Origin: Lamellibrachia satsuma
Lineage: Eukaryota > Annelida > Polychaeta > Sabellida > Siboglinidae
DNA: 64,000 nucleotides
Assembly: GCA_033239005.1 (NCBI GenBank)
Contig: BSQZ01000039.1
Location: forward strand, 2,748,816 to 2,812,815
Direction of reading: 5' to 3'
Below are positions 63,201 through 64,000 of the stretch, piece after piece. A model generated the notes under the pieces. It ran no database searches. It saw nothing but the letters and a program-made list of their open reading frames with translations, and had not been told where the DNA came from. A program made the translations under genes and the position numbers. The stretch's first letter is position 1, and the number at the start of each line of letters is the position of its first letter.

Positions 63201-63740
63201 GAATGGTTGTTCCCTTTATCCATCTAGATGTGGGCTTATATTATCGCTCACTGTGGATGCAATCCACAGCGCTATTTGGCAAAATTATCTTCAGTTCTCT
63301 AAAACTGGTTCGGACCACCAGAAATTTAGCAGGACCACCAGACTTCTAGAGCTGGTGGTCCAATGCCCAGAAAAGTTAATTTCTAACCCTGCAAATAACT
63401 GGACACGGCGTAATGTAGGAACACAACCTATTTATGCTGCCTATCCTACACTATCTGTGTTCCGCAGGAATTACAATACAGCCAATCGGTGGTTCTGTCG
63501 ATCGCTGACGATGCTGGAACCAAAATTCTGATGGATGAACTACTGATGGCAATGAACAGCACTGAAAACACGACCCTACACTGCGCCTCTGTCACCATCA
63601 TGCACACGTACTGCGCGCACACGAAGAGCGACTACTCCGACTACATGCCGCTGCTGTTCCGTGGGATACTACGTCTGTTCACGTACACGGACGAACACGT
63701 ACTCAACGCTAGCTGGATGTGTCTCAATGCCATCACCAAG
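18860..63740 (+). CDS. GCN1: GCN1, activator of the eIF2-alpha kinase GCN2 (5' 42 exons; 3' end outside window)
   Basis: GCN1 is a giant cytosolic HEAT-repeat protein that binds translating, collided ribosomes with GCN20/ABCF3 and presents the signal to the RWD domain of GCN2, triggering the integrated stress response. Forty-two coding exons, each listed separately, all have GT-AG introns and matching phases. They sum to 6720 nt, 2240 codons without a stop; human GCN1 is about 2671 residues. The start (MADCSN, then [20 protein letters not shown]) matches the human N-terminus. Conserved blocks include [103 protein letters not shown] and [14 protein letters not shown]. The eEF3-like central region is present. 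The GCN2-binding region, C-terminal in yeast and human, should lie mostly past position 64000. No exon appears to be missing. Confidence 0.98.
18976..19078 (+). CDS. GCN1: GCN1 exon 2 (residues 7-40)
   Basis: Acceptor tttgcag, donor GTAGTT, leaves phase 1. Encodes [20 protein letters not shown], the conserved GCN1 N-terminal block. Confidence 0.95.
19079..19717. other. GCN1 intron 2, start
   Basis: Near 19238-19310 a hAT-like end is possible (cagggttagaatttagcc). Otherwise no feature recognised. Confidence 0.4.
19718..20994. mobile_element. 1.28-kb TIR element with GC-rich subterminal arrays
   Basis: Ends ttagtgccctgcgcgggcc and ggctcgcgcagggcactaa are inverted (18 of 19). About 190 bp inside the left end and 160 bp inside the right end consist of many cccggcccaggcccgc-type repeats, in opposite orientation. 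The AT-rich middle has no transposase. It sits in a TA microsatellite. GCN1 intron 2. Confidence 0.85.
20995..21043. repeat. (TA)n microsatellite
   Basis: Uninterrupted TA run next to the TIR element. A shorter run flanks its left end (19707-19717), so the element probably inserted into the microsatellite. Confidence 0.95.
21044..21573. other. GCN1 intron 2, end
   Basis: No feature recognised. Confidence 0.4.
21574..21769 (+). CDS. GCN1: GCN1 exon 3 (residues 41-106)
   Basis: Acceptor gttgtag, donor GTAAGT. Encodes [20 protein letters not shown], aligned to human GLCKLFCLTLHRYRD. Confidence 0.92.
21770..22571. other. GCN1 intron 3, start
   Basis: No gene or clear element seen before the piggyBac-like copy. 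Confidence 0.4.
22572..23539. mobile_element. piggyBac-like nonautonomous element, copy A
   Basis: Flanked by TTAA (22568-22571 and 23540-23543). Termini as in copy B (40029-40943). It ends with the 18-bp palindrome acaccgaaatttcggtgt near the right terminus. It is 53 bp longer than copy B because of small indels. Confidence 0.85.
23712..23775 (-). mobile_element. LINE/SINE 3' tail
   Basis: aataataataataatatt, then ctatagcgctaattcccgca and ggatcgatgcgctgtac, the inverted tail type seen in many invertebrate LINEs. Confidence 0.5.
23801..23873. repeat. Left arm of an intronic inverted repeat
   Basis: About 73 bp (two ttgttcttaatataagtgtg units) that are the near-perfect reverse complement of 25178-25251. 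GCN1 intron 3, upstream of exon 4. Confidence 0.9.
23980..24088 (+). CDS. GCN1: GCN1 exon 4 (residues 106-142)
   Basis: Acceptor gtttcag. Encodes [20 protein letters not shown] and ends FTKL. The donor GTTCGT is weak for this gene. Exons 4 and 5 lie between the arms of an intronic inverted repeat (see findings). Confidence 0.9.
24089..24536. other. GCN1 intron 4
   Basis: No feature recognised. Confidence 0.4.
24537..24635 (+). CDS. GCN1: GCN1 exon 5 (residues 143-175)
   Basis: Acceptor ttcatag, donor GTATGT, 33 codons in phase 0. Encodes [20 protein letters not shown] and ends KRTWKE, as in human KLWKE. Confidence 0.92.
24875..25656. mobile_element. TIR element with satellite core (most complete copy)
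   Basis: Imperfect inverted ends of about 105 bp. The left has ttttgcc to gtcggacaaactattaaa. The right, inverted, has ttttgcgaaaaatcaaac to gacaaactattaaa. The core contains a tandem array (25129-25255) whose unit includes ttatattaagaacaaaagtg and acaaaaagtacacac. Partial relatives lie at 13730, 43389, 49137 and 57645. Confidence 0.7.
25178..25251. repeat. Right arm of an intronic inverted repeat
   Basis: Reverse complement of 23801-23873 with one 2-nt insertion. It is part of the satellite core of the TIR element in GCN1 intron 5. Further units at 25129-25177 can also pair with the left arm. Confidence 0.9.
25757..25891 (+). CDS. GCN1: GCN1 exon 6 (residues 176-220)
   Basis: Acceptor cgtcag, donor GTGTGT, 45 codons in phase 0. 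Encodes [17 protein letters not shown] and ends KLKQYK. Confidence 0.9.
25892..26545. other. GCN1 intron 6
   Basis: AT-rich, with taattaatta-type inverted words near 26280-26430. No gene seen. Confidence 0.4.
26546..26611 (+). CDS. GCN1: GCN1 exon 7 (residues 221-242)
   Basis: A 66-nt exon, acceptor tttcag, donor [26 protein letters not shown] aligns to human ALLDFYMKNILMSKVKPPKY. Confidence 0.9.
26612..27141. other. GCN1 intron 7
   Basis: No feature recognised. Confidence 0.4.
27142..27250 (+). CDS. GCN1: GCN1 exon 8 (residues 243-278)
   Basis: Acceptor tgcatag, donor GTATGG, leaves phase 1. Encodes [20 protein letters not shown], matching human PLLRYLSHSEFKDLILPT. Confidence 0.93.
27251..27846. 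other. GCN1 intron 8
   Basis: A diverged local duplication around ctcagaaaattat near 27392 and 27495. No gene seen. Confidence 0.4.
27847..27921 (+). CDS. GCN1: GCN1 exon 9 (residues 279-303)
   Basis: Acceptor tttccag, donor GTAAGT, phase 1 at both ends. Encodes [18 protein letters not shown], matching human VTLDLSQYAMDIVKGLA. Confidence 0.93.
27922..28260. other. GCN1 intron 9
   Basis: No feature recognised. Confidence 0.4.
28261..28389 (+). CDS. GCN1: GCN1 exon 10 (residues 304-346)
   Basis: Acceptor gtgtgtag, donor GTGAGT, phase 1. Encodes [20 protein letters not shown] and ends FFDILS. Confidence 0.93.
28390..28850. other. GCN1 intron 10
   Basis: 28495-28690 has the pyrimidine-rich look of an inverted LINE RT tail (compare 8360-8680). 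Too decayed to assign. Confidence 0.35.
28851..29003 (+). CDS. GCN1: GCN1 exon 11 (residues 347-397)
   Basis: Acceptor ctctacag, donor GTAAGT, phase 1. Encodes [18 protein letters not shown] and ends FIPILQQE, as in human. The exon's last ~28 nt and its donor are the founder of the 41-bp satellite that follows. Confidence 0.95.
28976..29958 (+). repeat. 41-bp satellite built from the exon 11 end and splice donor
   Basis: Twenty-four donor-like GGGTA/AGGTA sites spaced 41 bp apart. The first is the real exon 11 donor at 29004. The unit reads, in parts, ggtacttcatccccatccta, cagcaggagg, gtaagtcaca. About ten copies keep GTAAGT. Others have changed to GTACGT, GTATGT, GTAATT or GTAAAT. Most copies also keep a cctacag that resembles a splice acceptor. 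The array ends near 29958. Confidence 0.97.
29959..30386. repeat. Interspersed repeat, partner near 63030-63290
   Basis: Minus-strand ttgtattatcgctcacagca, then gatgcag, resembles plus-strand sequence near 63209-63230 (ttatattatcgctcactgtg). Sequence ggtccaaatggagccac also recurs at about 63033. Family unknown. It sits between the satellite and exon 12. Confidence 0.45.
30387..30484 (+). CDS. GCN1: GCN1 exon 12 (residues 398-430)
   Basis: Acceptor tctcacag, donor [26 protein letters not shown] continues human QQEVHEGT exactly, so the first donor of the satellite is the one that keeps the frame. Confidence 0.95.
30485..30840. other. GCN1 intron 12, first part
   Basis: No feature recognised. 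Confidence 0.4.
30845..31024. mobile_element. Pogo/Tigger-like MITE
   Basis: The left end, cagttgaacctcgctttaac, is inverted imperfectly at the right (gtgaccttaatgatgaggtt). TA lies on both sides, about 180 bp apart. The end sequence resembles pogo-type termini. No transposase frame. Confidence 0.6.
31176..31251 (+). CDS. GCN1: GCN1 exon 13 (residues 431-455)
   Basis: Acceptor attacag, donor GTGAGT, leaves phase 1. Encodes [20 protein letters not shown], matching human LKTSTSAVRHAYLQCMLASY. Confidence 0.95.
31284..31668. mobile_element. hAT-like nonautonomous element (tentative)
   Basis: Begins tacagggcgctgaaac and ends with the inverted ccctgtac. In between, ttgaat and tcttgaaa motifs recur. 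The target duplication was not resolved. Confidence 0.35.
31669..32518. other. GCN1 intron 13, remainder
   Basis: Contains a diverged local duplication (ccccaatatcagacaaatgttttg near 31668 and ccccaatatgggaaaaac near 31760). No gene seen. Confidence 0.4.
32519..32671 (+). CDS. GCN1: GCN1 exon 14 (residues 456-506)
   Basis: Acceptor cccccag, donor GTCGAT (weak), phase 1. Encodes [20 protein letters not shown] and [12 protein letters not shown], close to human. Confidence 0.95.
32995..33300 (+). mobile_element. TIR element 'CCGTATTC' family, copy 1
   Basis: 306 bp with inverted ends ccgtattcgacctaataag and (inverted) ttaggctgaatacgg. The core includes aactgtttaacactagtg and attatggatcctgctgatta. 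Related copies lie at 39677, 44322 and 52057. Nonautonomous. Confidence 0.75.
33365..33457 (+). CDS. GCN1: GCN1 exon 15 (residues 507-537)
   Basis: Acceptor ctttcag, donor GTACGT, phase 1. Encodes [20 protein letters not shown], matching human FWQLIVDEKKQVFTSEKFLV. Confidence 0.94.
33458..33888. other. GCN1 intron 15
   Basis: No feature recognised. Confidence 0.4.
33889..33964 (+). CDS. GCN1: GCN1 exon 16 (residues 538-563)
   Basis: Acceptor ttccacag, donor GTAACG, leaves phase 2. Encodes [20 protein letters not shown]. Confidence 0.93.
33965..34952. other. GCN1 intron 16
   Basis: About 1 kb. A 121-codon open frame (34176-34541) has no recognisable similarity and lacks coding features. Nothing else seen. 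Confidence 0.4.
34953..35112 (+). CDS. GCN1: GCN1 exon 17 (residues 563-616)
   Basis: Acceptor ttttcag, donor GTGAGT. Encodes [20 protein letters not shown] and [13 protein letters not shown], aligned to human TVRKLLSSLGGFKLA. Confidence 0.94.
35113..35839. other. GCN1 intron 17
   Basis: No feature recognised. Confidence 0.4.
35840..36020 (+). CDS. GCN1: GCN1 exon 18 (residues 617-676)
   Basis: Acceptor ttttccag, donor GTAGGT, leaves phase 1. Encodes [20 protein letters not shown], matching human EAGKAYVPPRVLQEALCVIS. Confidence 0.94.
36294..36418 (+). CDS. GCN1: GCN1 exon 19 (residues 677-718)
   Basis: Acceptor tgcctag, donor GTGAGA. Encodes [20 protein letters not shown], matching human LWPALLARMKIDPEAFITRH. 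Confidence 0.94.
36720..37018 (-). mobile_element. tRNA-derived SINE, near full length
   Basis: On the minus strand it begins gttcagcgactgtacggtag (A-box region), followed by gactagggttcac (B-box region). The body has ctgctgccgtttcgtaactt and cctgtgtctttcggaagaga. A similar order is seen at 58771 and 61382. It lies in GCN1 intron 19. Confidence 0.75.
37108..37286 (+). CDS. GCN1: GCN1 exon 20 (residues 719-778)
   Basis: Acceptor tccatag, donor GTAGGT, leaves phase 2. Encodes [20 protein letters not shown], aligned to human VTREEFAIMQTPAGELYDKS. Confidence 0.95.
37447..37540 (+). CDS. GCN1: GCN1 exon 21 (residues 778-809)
   Basis: Acceptor ctcacag, donor GTGGGT. Encodes [20 protein letters not shown], nearly identical to human [20 protein letters not shown]. 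Start of the charged region. Confidence 0.97.
37541..38127. other. GCN1 intron 21
   Basis: Contains a direct duplication of about 100 bp: aagtaagcagatagctaggc near 37879 and a related copy near 37966. No gene seen. Confidence 0.5.
38128..38244 (+). CDS. GCN1: GCN1 exon 22 (residues 810-848), lysine-rich
   Basis: Acceptor tgtccag, donor GTGGGT. Encodes [20 protein letters not shown], the basic helical region of human GCN1 (EIKKKKGIKEEVQLTSKQKE). Confidence 0.96.
38245..38818. other. GCN1 intron 22
   Basis: AT-rich. No feature recognised. Confidence 0.4.
38819..39017 (+). CDS. GCN1: GCN1 exon 23 (residues 849-914)
   Basis: Acceptor ttttcag. The donor GTTGGT was chosen because it gives phase 1, needed by exon 24. 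Encodes [20 protein letters not shown]. Confidence 0.88.
39160..39240. repeat. TA/TACATA microsatellite
   Basis: Mixed ta and catata repeats in GCN1 intron 23. A second tatatactac-type run lies at about 39600-39675. Confidence 0.85.
39677..39965 (+). mobile_element. TIR element 'CCGTATTC' family, copy 2
   Basis: 289 bp with ends ccgttttcaacctaataag and cttaataggttgaatacgg, which are inverted relative to each other. The core closely resembles copy 1 (aactgtttaacactagtg). GCN1 intron 23. Confidence 0.8.
40029..40943. mobile_element. piggyBac-like nonautonomous element, copy B
   Basis: Flanked on both sides by TTAA (40025-40028 and 40944-40947). Termini are CCTGATAAGCCCTGAA and (inverted) CCTGATGCACCCTGAA, 13 of 16 matching. 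It is nearly the same sequence as copy A at 22572-23539 throughout. No transposase. Confidence 0.85.
41154..41539 (+). CDS. GCN1: GCN1 exon 24 (residues 915-1043)
   Basis: Acceptor tttctcag, donor GTAATG. Encodes [16 protein letters not shown] and [16 protein letters not shown]. Human ends the same block with RVDE before NGPELLPR. Confidence 0.95.
41540..42464. other. GCN1 intron 24
   Basis: No feature recognised. Confidence 0.4.
42465..42689 (+). CDS. GCN1: GCN1 exon 25 (residues 1044-1118)
   Basis: Acceptor tgccgcag, donor GTCAGT, 75 codons in phase 0. Starts [14 protein letters not shown], the same as human but for a few residues. Confidence 0.97.
42690..43062. other. GCN1 intron 25
   Basis: No feature recognised. 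Confidence 0.4.
43063..43190 (+). CDS. GCN1: GCN1 exon 26 (residues 1119-1161)
   Basis: Acceptor gctgcag, donor GTATGT, leaves phase 2. Encodes [20 protein letters not shown], matching human KNGLNLLRRLWVVKFDKEEE. Confidence 0.95.
43389..43700 (+). mobile_element. Partial copy of the satellite-core TIR family
   Basis: Shares tagtgcgtga, gatctggtaaggctcaaaat and gacttccatcctcttgc with the right half of the element at 24875-25656. Terminal repeats not found. Confidence 0.6.
43713..43905 (+). CDS. GCN1: GCN1 exon 27 (residues 1161-1225)
   Basis: Acceptor atttcag, donor GTGAGT. Encodes [20 protein letters not shown] and LALYEEKLF, matching human LMEIYQEKLY. Confidence 0.96.
43906..43980 (+). repeat. 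Three ~21-bp repeats starting at the exon 27 donor
   Basis: The donor GTGAGTGACAGGTGTCT is followed by two more gagtgacaggt-type copies at about 21-bp spacing, each with tatatg or tgtatg at its end. Confidence 0.8.
44322..44471 (-). mobile_element. TIR element 'CCGTATTC' family, copy 3 (deleted)
   Basis: A 150-bp inverted copy. It starts ccgtattc at 44322 and ends gcttattaggtcgaatacg at 44471. The middle matches only part of copies 1 and 2. Confidence 0.65.
44633..44869 (+). CDS. GCN1: GCN1 exon 28 (residues 1226-1304)
   Basis: Acceptor cctatag, donor GTGGGT. Encodes [20 protein letters not shown], matching human PPPVLDALGRVISESPPDQW. Start of the eEF3-like region. Confidence 0.97.
45100..45400 (+). 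mobile_element. LINE 3' tail remnant
   Basis: Encodes [12 protein letters not shown] followed by a stop, the usual end of CR1/L2-type ORF2, then an AT-rich 3' region. GCN1 intron 28. Confidence 0.55.
45437..45631 (+). CDS. GCN1: GCN1 exon 29 (residues 1305-1369)
   Basis: Acceptor tctgtag, donor GTAGGG. Encodes [20 protein letters not shown] then TLSTPSQQ, one of the most conserved GCN1 blocks. Confidence 0.98.
45632..45985. other. GCN1 intron 29, start
   Basis: No feature recognised. Confidence 0.4.
45990..46300. repeat. Diverged direct duplication (~175-bp spacing)
   Basis: The blocks agatgaataa, gtggcaaa, atcagtacattatttgacat and gatttctata occur in the same order at 45991-46112 and 46165-46297. 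Confidence 0.65.
46340..46500 (-). pseudogene. Acidic C-terminal tail, possibly of the Mutator-like element
   Basis: Minus strand encodes [20 protein letters not shown] and ends SARDDDI, stop. One in-frame stop lies upstream. Its link to the transposase fragment at 47395-48400 is inferred from strand and proximity only. Confidence 0.35.
46543..46780 (+). mobile_element. LINE C-terminal remnant
   Basis: Encodes [20 protein letters not shown], matching the RAFSVAAPxLWNxLP end of LINE ORF2. GCN1 intron 29. Confidence 0.55.
46781..47394. other. GCN1 intron 29, middle
   Basis: AT-rich with no feature recognised. Confidence 0.4.
47395..48400 (-). pseudogene. Mutator-like transposase N-terminal part, decayed, with an intron
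   Basis: Exon-like block 1 (48400 to about 48212) starts [20 protein letters not shown] and ends at a GTAAGT. Block 2 starts after TTTTTTCCAG at 47802: [20 protein letters not shown], then [14 protein letters not shown]. After a frameshift near 47540 it continues [11 protein letters not shown] and [20 protein letters not shown]. CxxC pairs and the latter block resemble Mutator-like transposase proteins of marine invertebrates. The splice phases do not match and a frameshift is present, so it is broken. Antisense in GCN1 intron 29. Confidence 0.6.
48401..49135. other. GCN1 intron 29, upstream side of the transposase fragment
   Basis: Possible 5' end of the Mutator-like element. Terminal inverted repeats were looked for and not found. 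Confidence 0.35.
49137..49445 (-). mobile_element. Partial inverted copy of the satellite-core TIR family
   Basis: Begins ttttgcaaaaattcaaaacc, matching the ~110-bp terminus of the element at 24875-25656. It continues in reverse through cattattttgagccttacca. The other half is missing. Confidence 0.65.
49578..49946 (+). CDS. GCN1: GCN1 exon 30 (residues 1370-1492)
   Basis: Acceptor atgatag, donor GTAAGT, 123 codons. Encodes [35 protein letters not shown] and [20 protein letters not shown], nearly invariant among animals. Confidence 0.98.
49947..50312. other. GCN1 intron 30, start
   Basis: No feature recognised. Confidence 0.4.
50313..51460. mobile_element. Possible hAT-like nonautonomous element
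   Basis: gaggcgagcggtcgctc at the left and the inverted aaatcgcttgcctg at the right suggest weak inverted ends. Repeated atcgctcg/gcgattt motifs sit near both ends. An unplaced 107-codon frame (50826-51149) lies inside; its product is unknown. Confidence 0.35.
51807..51921 (+). CDS. GCN1: GCN1 exon 31 (residues 1493-1530)
   Basis: Acceptor cctgtag, donor GTAAGG, leaves phase 1. Encodes [20 protein letters not shown], as in human. Confidence 0.97.
52057..52651 (+). mobile_element. TIR element 'CCGTATTC' family, copy 4, carrying a satellite
   Basis: Left end ctgtattctacctaaaaaac. Its core resembles copy 1 (aactgtttaacactagtg; attatggatcctgcggatta). The right side is expanded by a 48-bp satellite and then shows two copies of the terminal motif near 52598 and 52631. 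GCN1 intron 31. Confidence 0.75.
52331..52525. repeat. 48-bp satellite, four copies
   Basis: The unit includes gtagcttcctccccttgctc and ccttgcggggtggggtccaa. Forty-eight is a multiple of three, so both strands stay open by chance. It lies inside TIR copy 4. Confidence 0.9.
52727..52906 (+). CDS. GCN1: GCN1 exon 32 (residues 1531-1590)
   Basis: Acceptor gccatag, donor GTACTG, phase 1. Encodes [20 protein letters not shown] and [12 protein letters not shown]. Confidence 0.98.
53032..53135. repeat. Hairpin-forming inverted repeat
   Basis: gttcacgaccccagtcaatt at the left pairs with the inverted attcactgggggttgtgaac at the right. The two arms account for most of its 104 bp. Probably a tiny MITE. 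GCN1 intron 32. Confidence 0.75.
53170..53504. mobile_element. 335-bp MITE with ~24-bp inverted ends
   Basis: ggccaatttgcacaagcaat is inverted at the right as atcacttgtgtaaactggcg. No open transposase frame. The target duplication was not resolved. GCN1 intron 32. Confidence 0.6.
53885..54105 (+). CDS. GCN1: GCN1 exon 33 (residues 1591-1664)
   Basis: Acceptor gatgcag, donor GTATGA. Encodes [20 protein letters not shown] and [17 protein letters not shown], almost the same as human. Confidence 0.98.
54310..54475 (+). mobile_element. SINE with four-fold amplified A-box region
   Basis: The 20-bp unit ttggtgtaccggttagaaca is repeated exactly four times at 54321-54400. It is followed by tcggattctcaatcaag, gtccgatctgctgcc and attttgttcacccc, in the order seen in the SINE at 61382. 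GCN1 intron 33. Confidence 0.75.
54700..54916 (+). CDS. GCN1: GCN1 exon 34 (residues 1665-1736)
   Basis: Acceptor catacag, donor GTAGGA, leaves phase 1. Encodes [20 protein letters not shown] and [10 protein letters not shown], as in human. Confidence 0.98.
54917..55570. other. GCN1 intron 34, with a 24-bp perfect palindrome
   Basis: Bases 55280-55303 read aaaatagtgaga followed by its exact reverse complement. Otherwise no feature recognised. Confidence 0.6.
55571..55767 (+). CDS. GCN1: GCN1 exon 35 (residues 1737-1802)
   Basis: Acceptor gttacag, donor GTACGC. Encodes [20 protein letters not shown] and [13 protein letters not shown]. Confidence 0.97.
55768..56723. other. GCN1 intron 35
   Basis: Near 55800-55850, repeated ttcctatatt words occur. 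No gene or element recognised. Confidence 0.4.
56724..56913 (+). CDS. GCN1: GCN1 exon 36 (residues 1803-1865)
   Basis: Acceptor cccgtcag, donor GTAAGT, leaves phase 1. Encodes [20 protein letters not shown] and [14 protein letters not shown]. Confidence 0.98.
56915..57115 (-). mobile_element. LINE RT tail remnant
   Basis: Minus strand encodes [20 protein letters not shown] and [10 protein letters not shown], a common non-LTR RT tail. GCN1 intron 36, immediately after exon 36. Confidence 0.65.
57116..57640. other. GCN1 intron 36, middle
   Basis: No feature recognised. Confidence 0.4.
57645..58165 (+). mobile_element. Half copy of the satellite-core TIR family with a 25-bp array
   Basis: The left half matches 24875-25128 (cgttggacaaactatt; ttgacaaaaataggcactct). 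It then runs into about nine copies of a 25-bp unit (agcacatattacttaaactg plus ttaac) at 57937-58163. Confidence 0.7.
58260..58546 (+). CDS. GCN1: GCN1 exon 37 (residues 1866-1961)
   Basis: Acceptor tgctacag, donor GTAAGG. Encodes [36 protein letters not shown] and [18 protein letters not shown]. Confidence 0.98.
58771..58905 (+). mobile_element. tRNA-derived SINE fragment
   Basis: ggggtgcagtggttgtgtag, gaggttcaaaacc (B-box region), gtcgtttcgaaacttgggta and gcctgtgtcttttggaagag are in the same order as the copy at 61382. GCN1 intron 37. Confidence 0.75.
58906..59405. other. GCN1 intron 37, middle
   Basis: No feature recognised. Confidence 0.4.
59406..59967. repeat. 28-bp satellite, 20 copies
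   Basis: Unit tttagaatgttgtattgg then gctcacaaac. I counted 20 tgggctc occurrences, which fits the length. Variants (gttgcatt, gttttatt, aacgttg) are grouped, showing local copying. It ends 62 bp before exon 38. Confidence 0.97.
60030..60194 (+). CDS. GCN1: GCN1 exon 38 (residues 1962-2016)
   Basis: Acceptor atccccag, donor GTGAGT, 55 codons. Encodes [20 protein letters not shown] and [17 protein letters not shown]. Confidence 0.98.
60195..60480. repeat. G-rich satellite adjoining the exon 38 donor
   Basis: Degenerate repeats of the ggtacagggggtgt type begin right at the donor (gtgagtacaagggtgtggta). Runs of four or five G recur throughout. Confidence 0.85.
60481..61171. other. GCN1 intron 38, remainder
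   Basis: 60640-60925 has several aaggtcttaaat motifs in both orientations (possible old hAT-like element). Near 60965-61100, taccacccta...cctggtgga and ccaccaggtagcgtggta are inverted. No gene seen. Confidence 0.4.
61172..61333 (+). CDS. GCN1: GCN1 exon 39 (residues 2017-2070)
   Basis: Acceptor tcttgtag, donor GTAGGG. Encodes [20 protein letters not shown] and [13 protein letters not shown]. Confidence 0.97.
61382..61520 (+). mobile_element. tRNA-derived SINE, best-preserved promoter
   Basis: ggtgcagtggctcaccggtt, then agagcg (A box) and gaggttcgagttc (B box) have tRNA-like spacing. They are followed by gtttcgaaacttgtgcaat and gcctgtgtcttttcgaagag. It is not a tRNA gene: the downstream half does not fold as one. 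GCN1 intron 39. Confidence 0.85.
61521..62068. other. GCN1 intron 39, remainder
   Basis: A LINE-like tail may run to about 61690 (encodes [14 protein letters not shown]). After that the sequence is AT-rich, with a TA run near 61905-61950. Confidence 0.45.
62069..62161 (+). CDS. GCN1: GCN1 exon 40 (residues 2071-2101)
   Basis: Acceptor gcttcag, donor GTGGGG. Encodes [20 protein letters not shown], matching human [20 protein letters not shown]. Confidence 0.98.
62409..62552 (+). CDS. GCN1: GCN1 exon 41 (residues 2102-2149)
   Basis: Acceptor ctgccag, donor GTGATT. Encodes [19 protein letters not shown] and KIGTPDEQQ, as in human. Confidence 0.98.
62630..62850 (+). mobile_element. LINE C-terminal remnant
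   Basis: Encodes [20 protein letters not shown] and [10 protein letters not shown], the end of CR1/L2-type ORF2. Same family as the inverted copy at about 11040. GCN1 intron 41. Confidence 0.75.
62851..63467. other. GCN1 intron 41, remainder
   Basis: 63030-63290 shares words with the repeat at 29959-30386. Otherwise no feature recognised. Confidence 0.45.
63468..63740 (+). CDS. GCN1: GCN1 exon 42 (residues 2150-2240)
   Basis: Acceptor tccgcag, donor GTGATT, 91 codons. Encodes [20 protein letters not shown] and ends CLNAITK, matching human ALNAITK. The gene continues outside the window. Confidence 0.95.
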
Positions 63741-64000
63741 GTGATTGTTGTTGCTATGGTTACCGTGAGGATGAGGTCTATTTAACATGTCGGAATTGAA
63801 AATATTTCACGCAAATGTGTGATGTTATCTTTTCATCATAGTGGTGTCGTAACTTAAAAAGTGGGTTTGTAGAAGAAAGTTTTCTGTTGCTTGGTCTAGG
63901 GGAAAGAAAATAAAAAATAGCCTAGTCACAAAATATGAAATACAAACATAAATAATAAATCAATGTTAAGTAATAATAAATCAGTGTTAAGTAATAATAA
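63741..64000. other. GCN1 intron 42, partial
   Basis: Cut by the window edge. AT-rich, no feature recognised. Confidence 0.5.

Overview
The window is nuclear DNA of an intron-rich invertebrate animal. It has GT-AG introns of 0.2 to 4 kb, an AT-rich background, many decayed LINE, tRNA-derived SINE, Gypsy and DNA-transposon copies, and tandem satellites inside introns. I cannot name the species. Both real genes resemble their human orthologues closely enough that every exon could be placed by eye and checked by splice phase.

Layout. Positions 1-4764 hold a LINE fragment followed by a decayed Gypsy LTR retrotransposon (gag, protease, RT, RNase H, integrase, 3' LTR). Its 3' LTR abuts an intronless cullin-1-like fragment on the minus strand (4765-5186). 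A 5'-truncated, frameshifted LINE follows (5712-6985, minus). Positions 7450-18620 on the minus strand carry a complete eight-exon RAD51D gene, with a 990-nt coding sequence for 329 residues. From 18860 to the right edge, the plus strand carries GCN1: 42 coding exons giving 6720 nt (2240 codons) in uninterrupted frame. The remaining C-terminal part, including most of the GCN2-binding region, lies beyond the window.

RAD51D and GCN1 are head to head, with only 239 bp between their start codons, so they probably share a bidirectional promoter. RAD51D acts in homologous recombination (BCDX2 complex). GCN1 is the HEAT-repeat scaffold that senses stalled or collided ribosomes and activates GCN2. 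A functional link between them is not implied.

The introns hold most of the unusual structure. A 41-bp satellite is made of the end of GCN1 exon 11 plus its splice donor, repeated 23 more times. A near-perfect inverted repeat lies in the introns flanking exons 4 and 5. There are several families of terminal-inverted-repeat elements, including two TTAA-flanked piggyBac-like copies and one 1.28-kb element with GC-rich subterminal arrays. A decayed Mutator-like transposase lies antisense in intron 29, and one SINE has a four-fold amplified A-box region. I see no prokaryotic system, CRISPR array, rRNA or functional tRNA gene.
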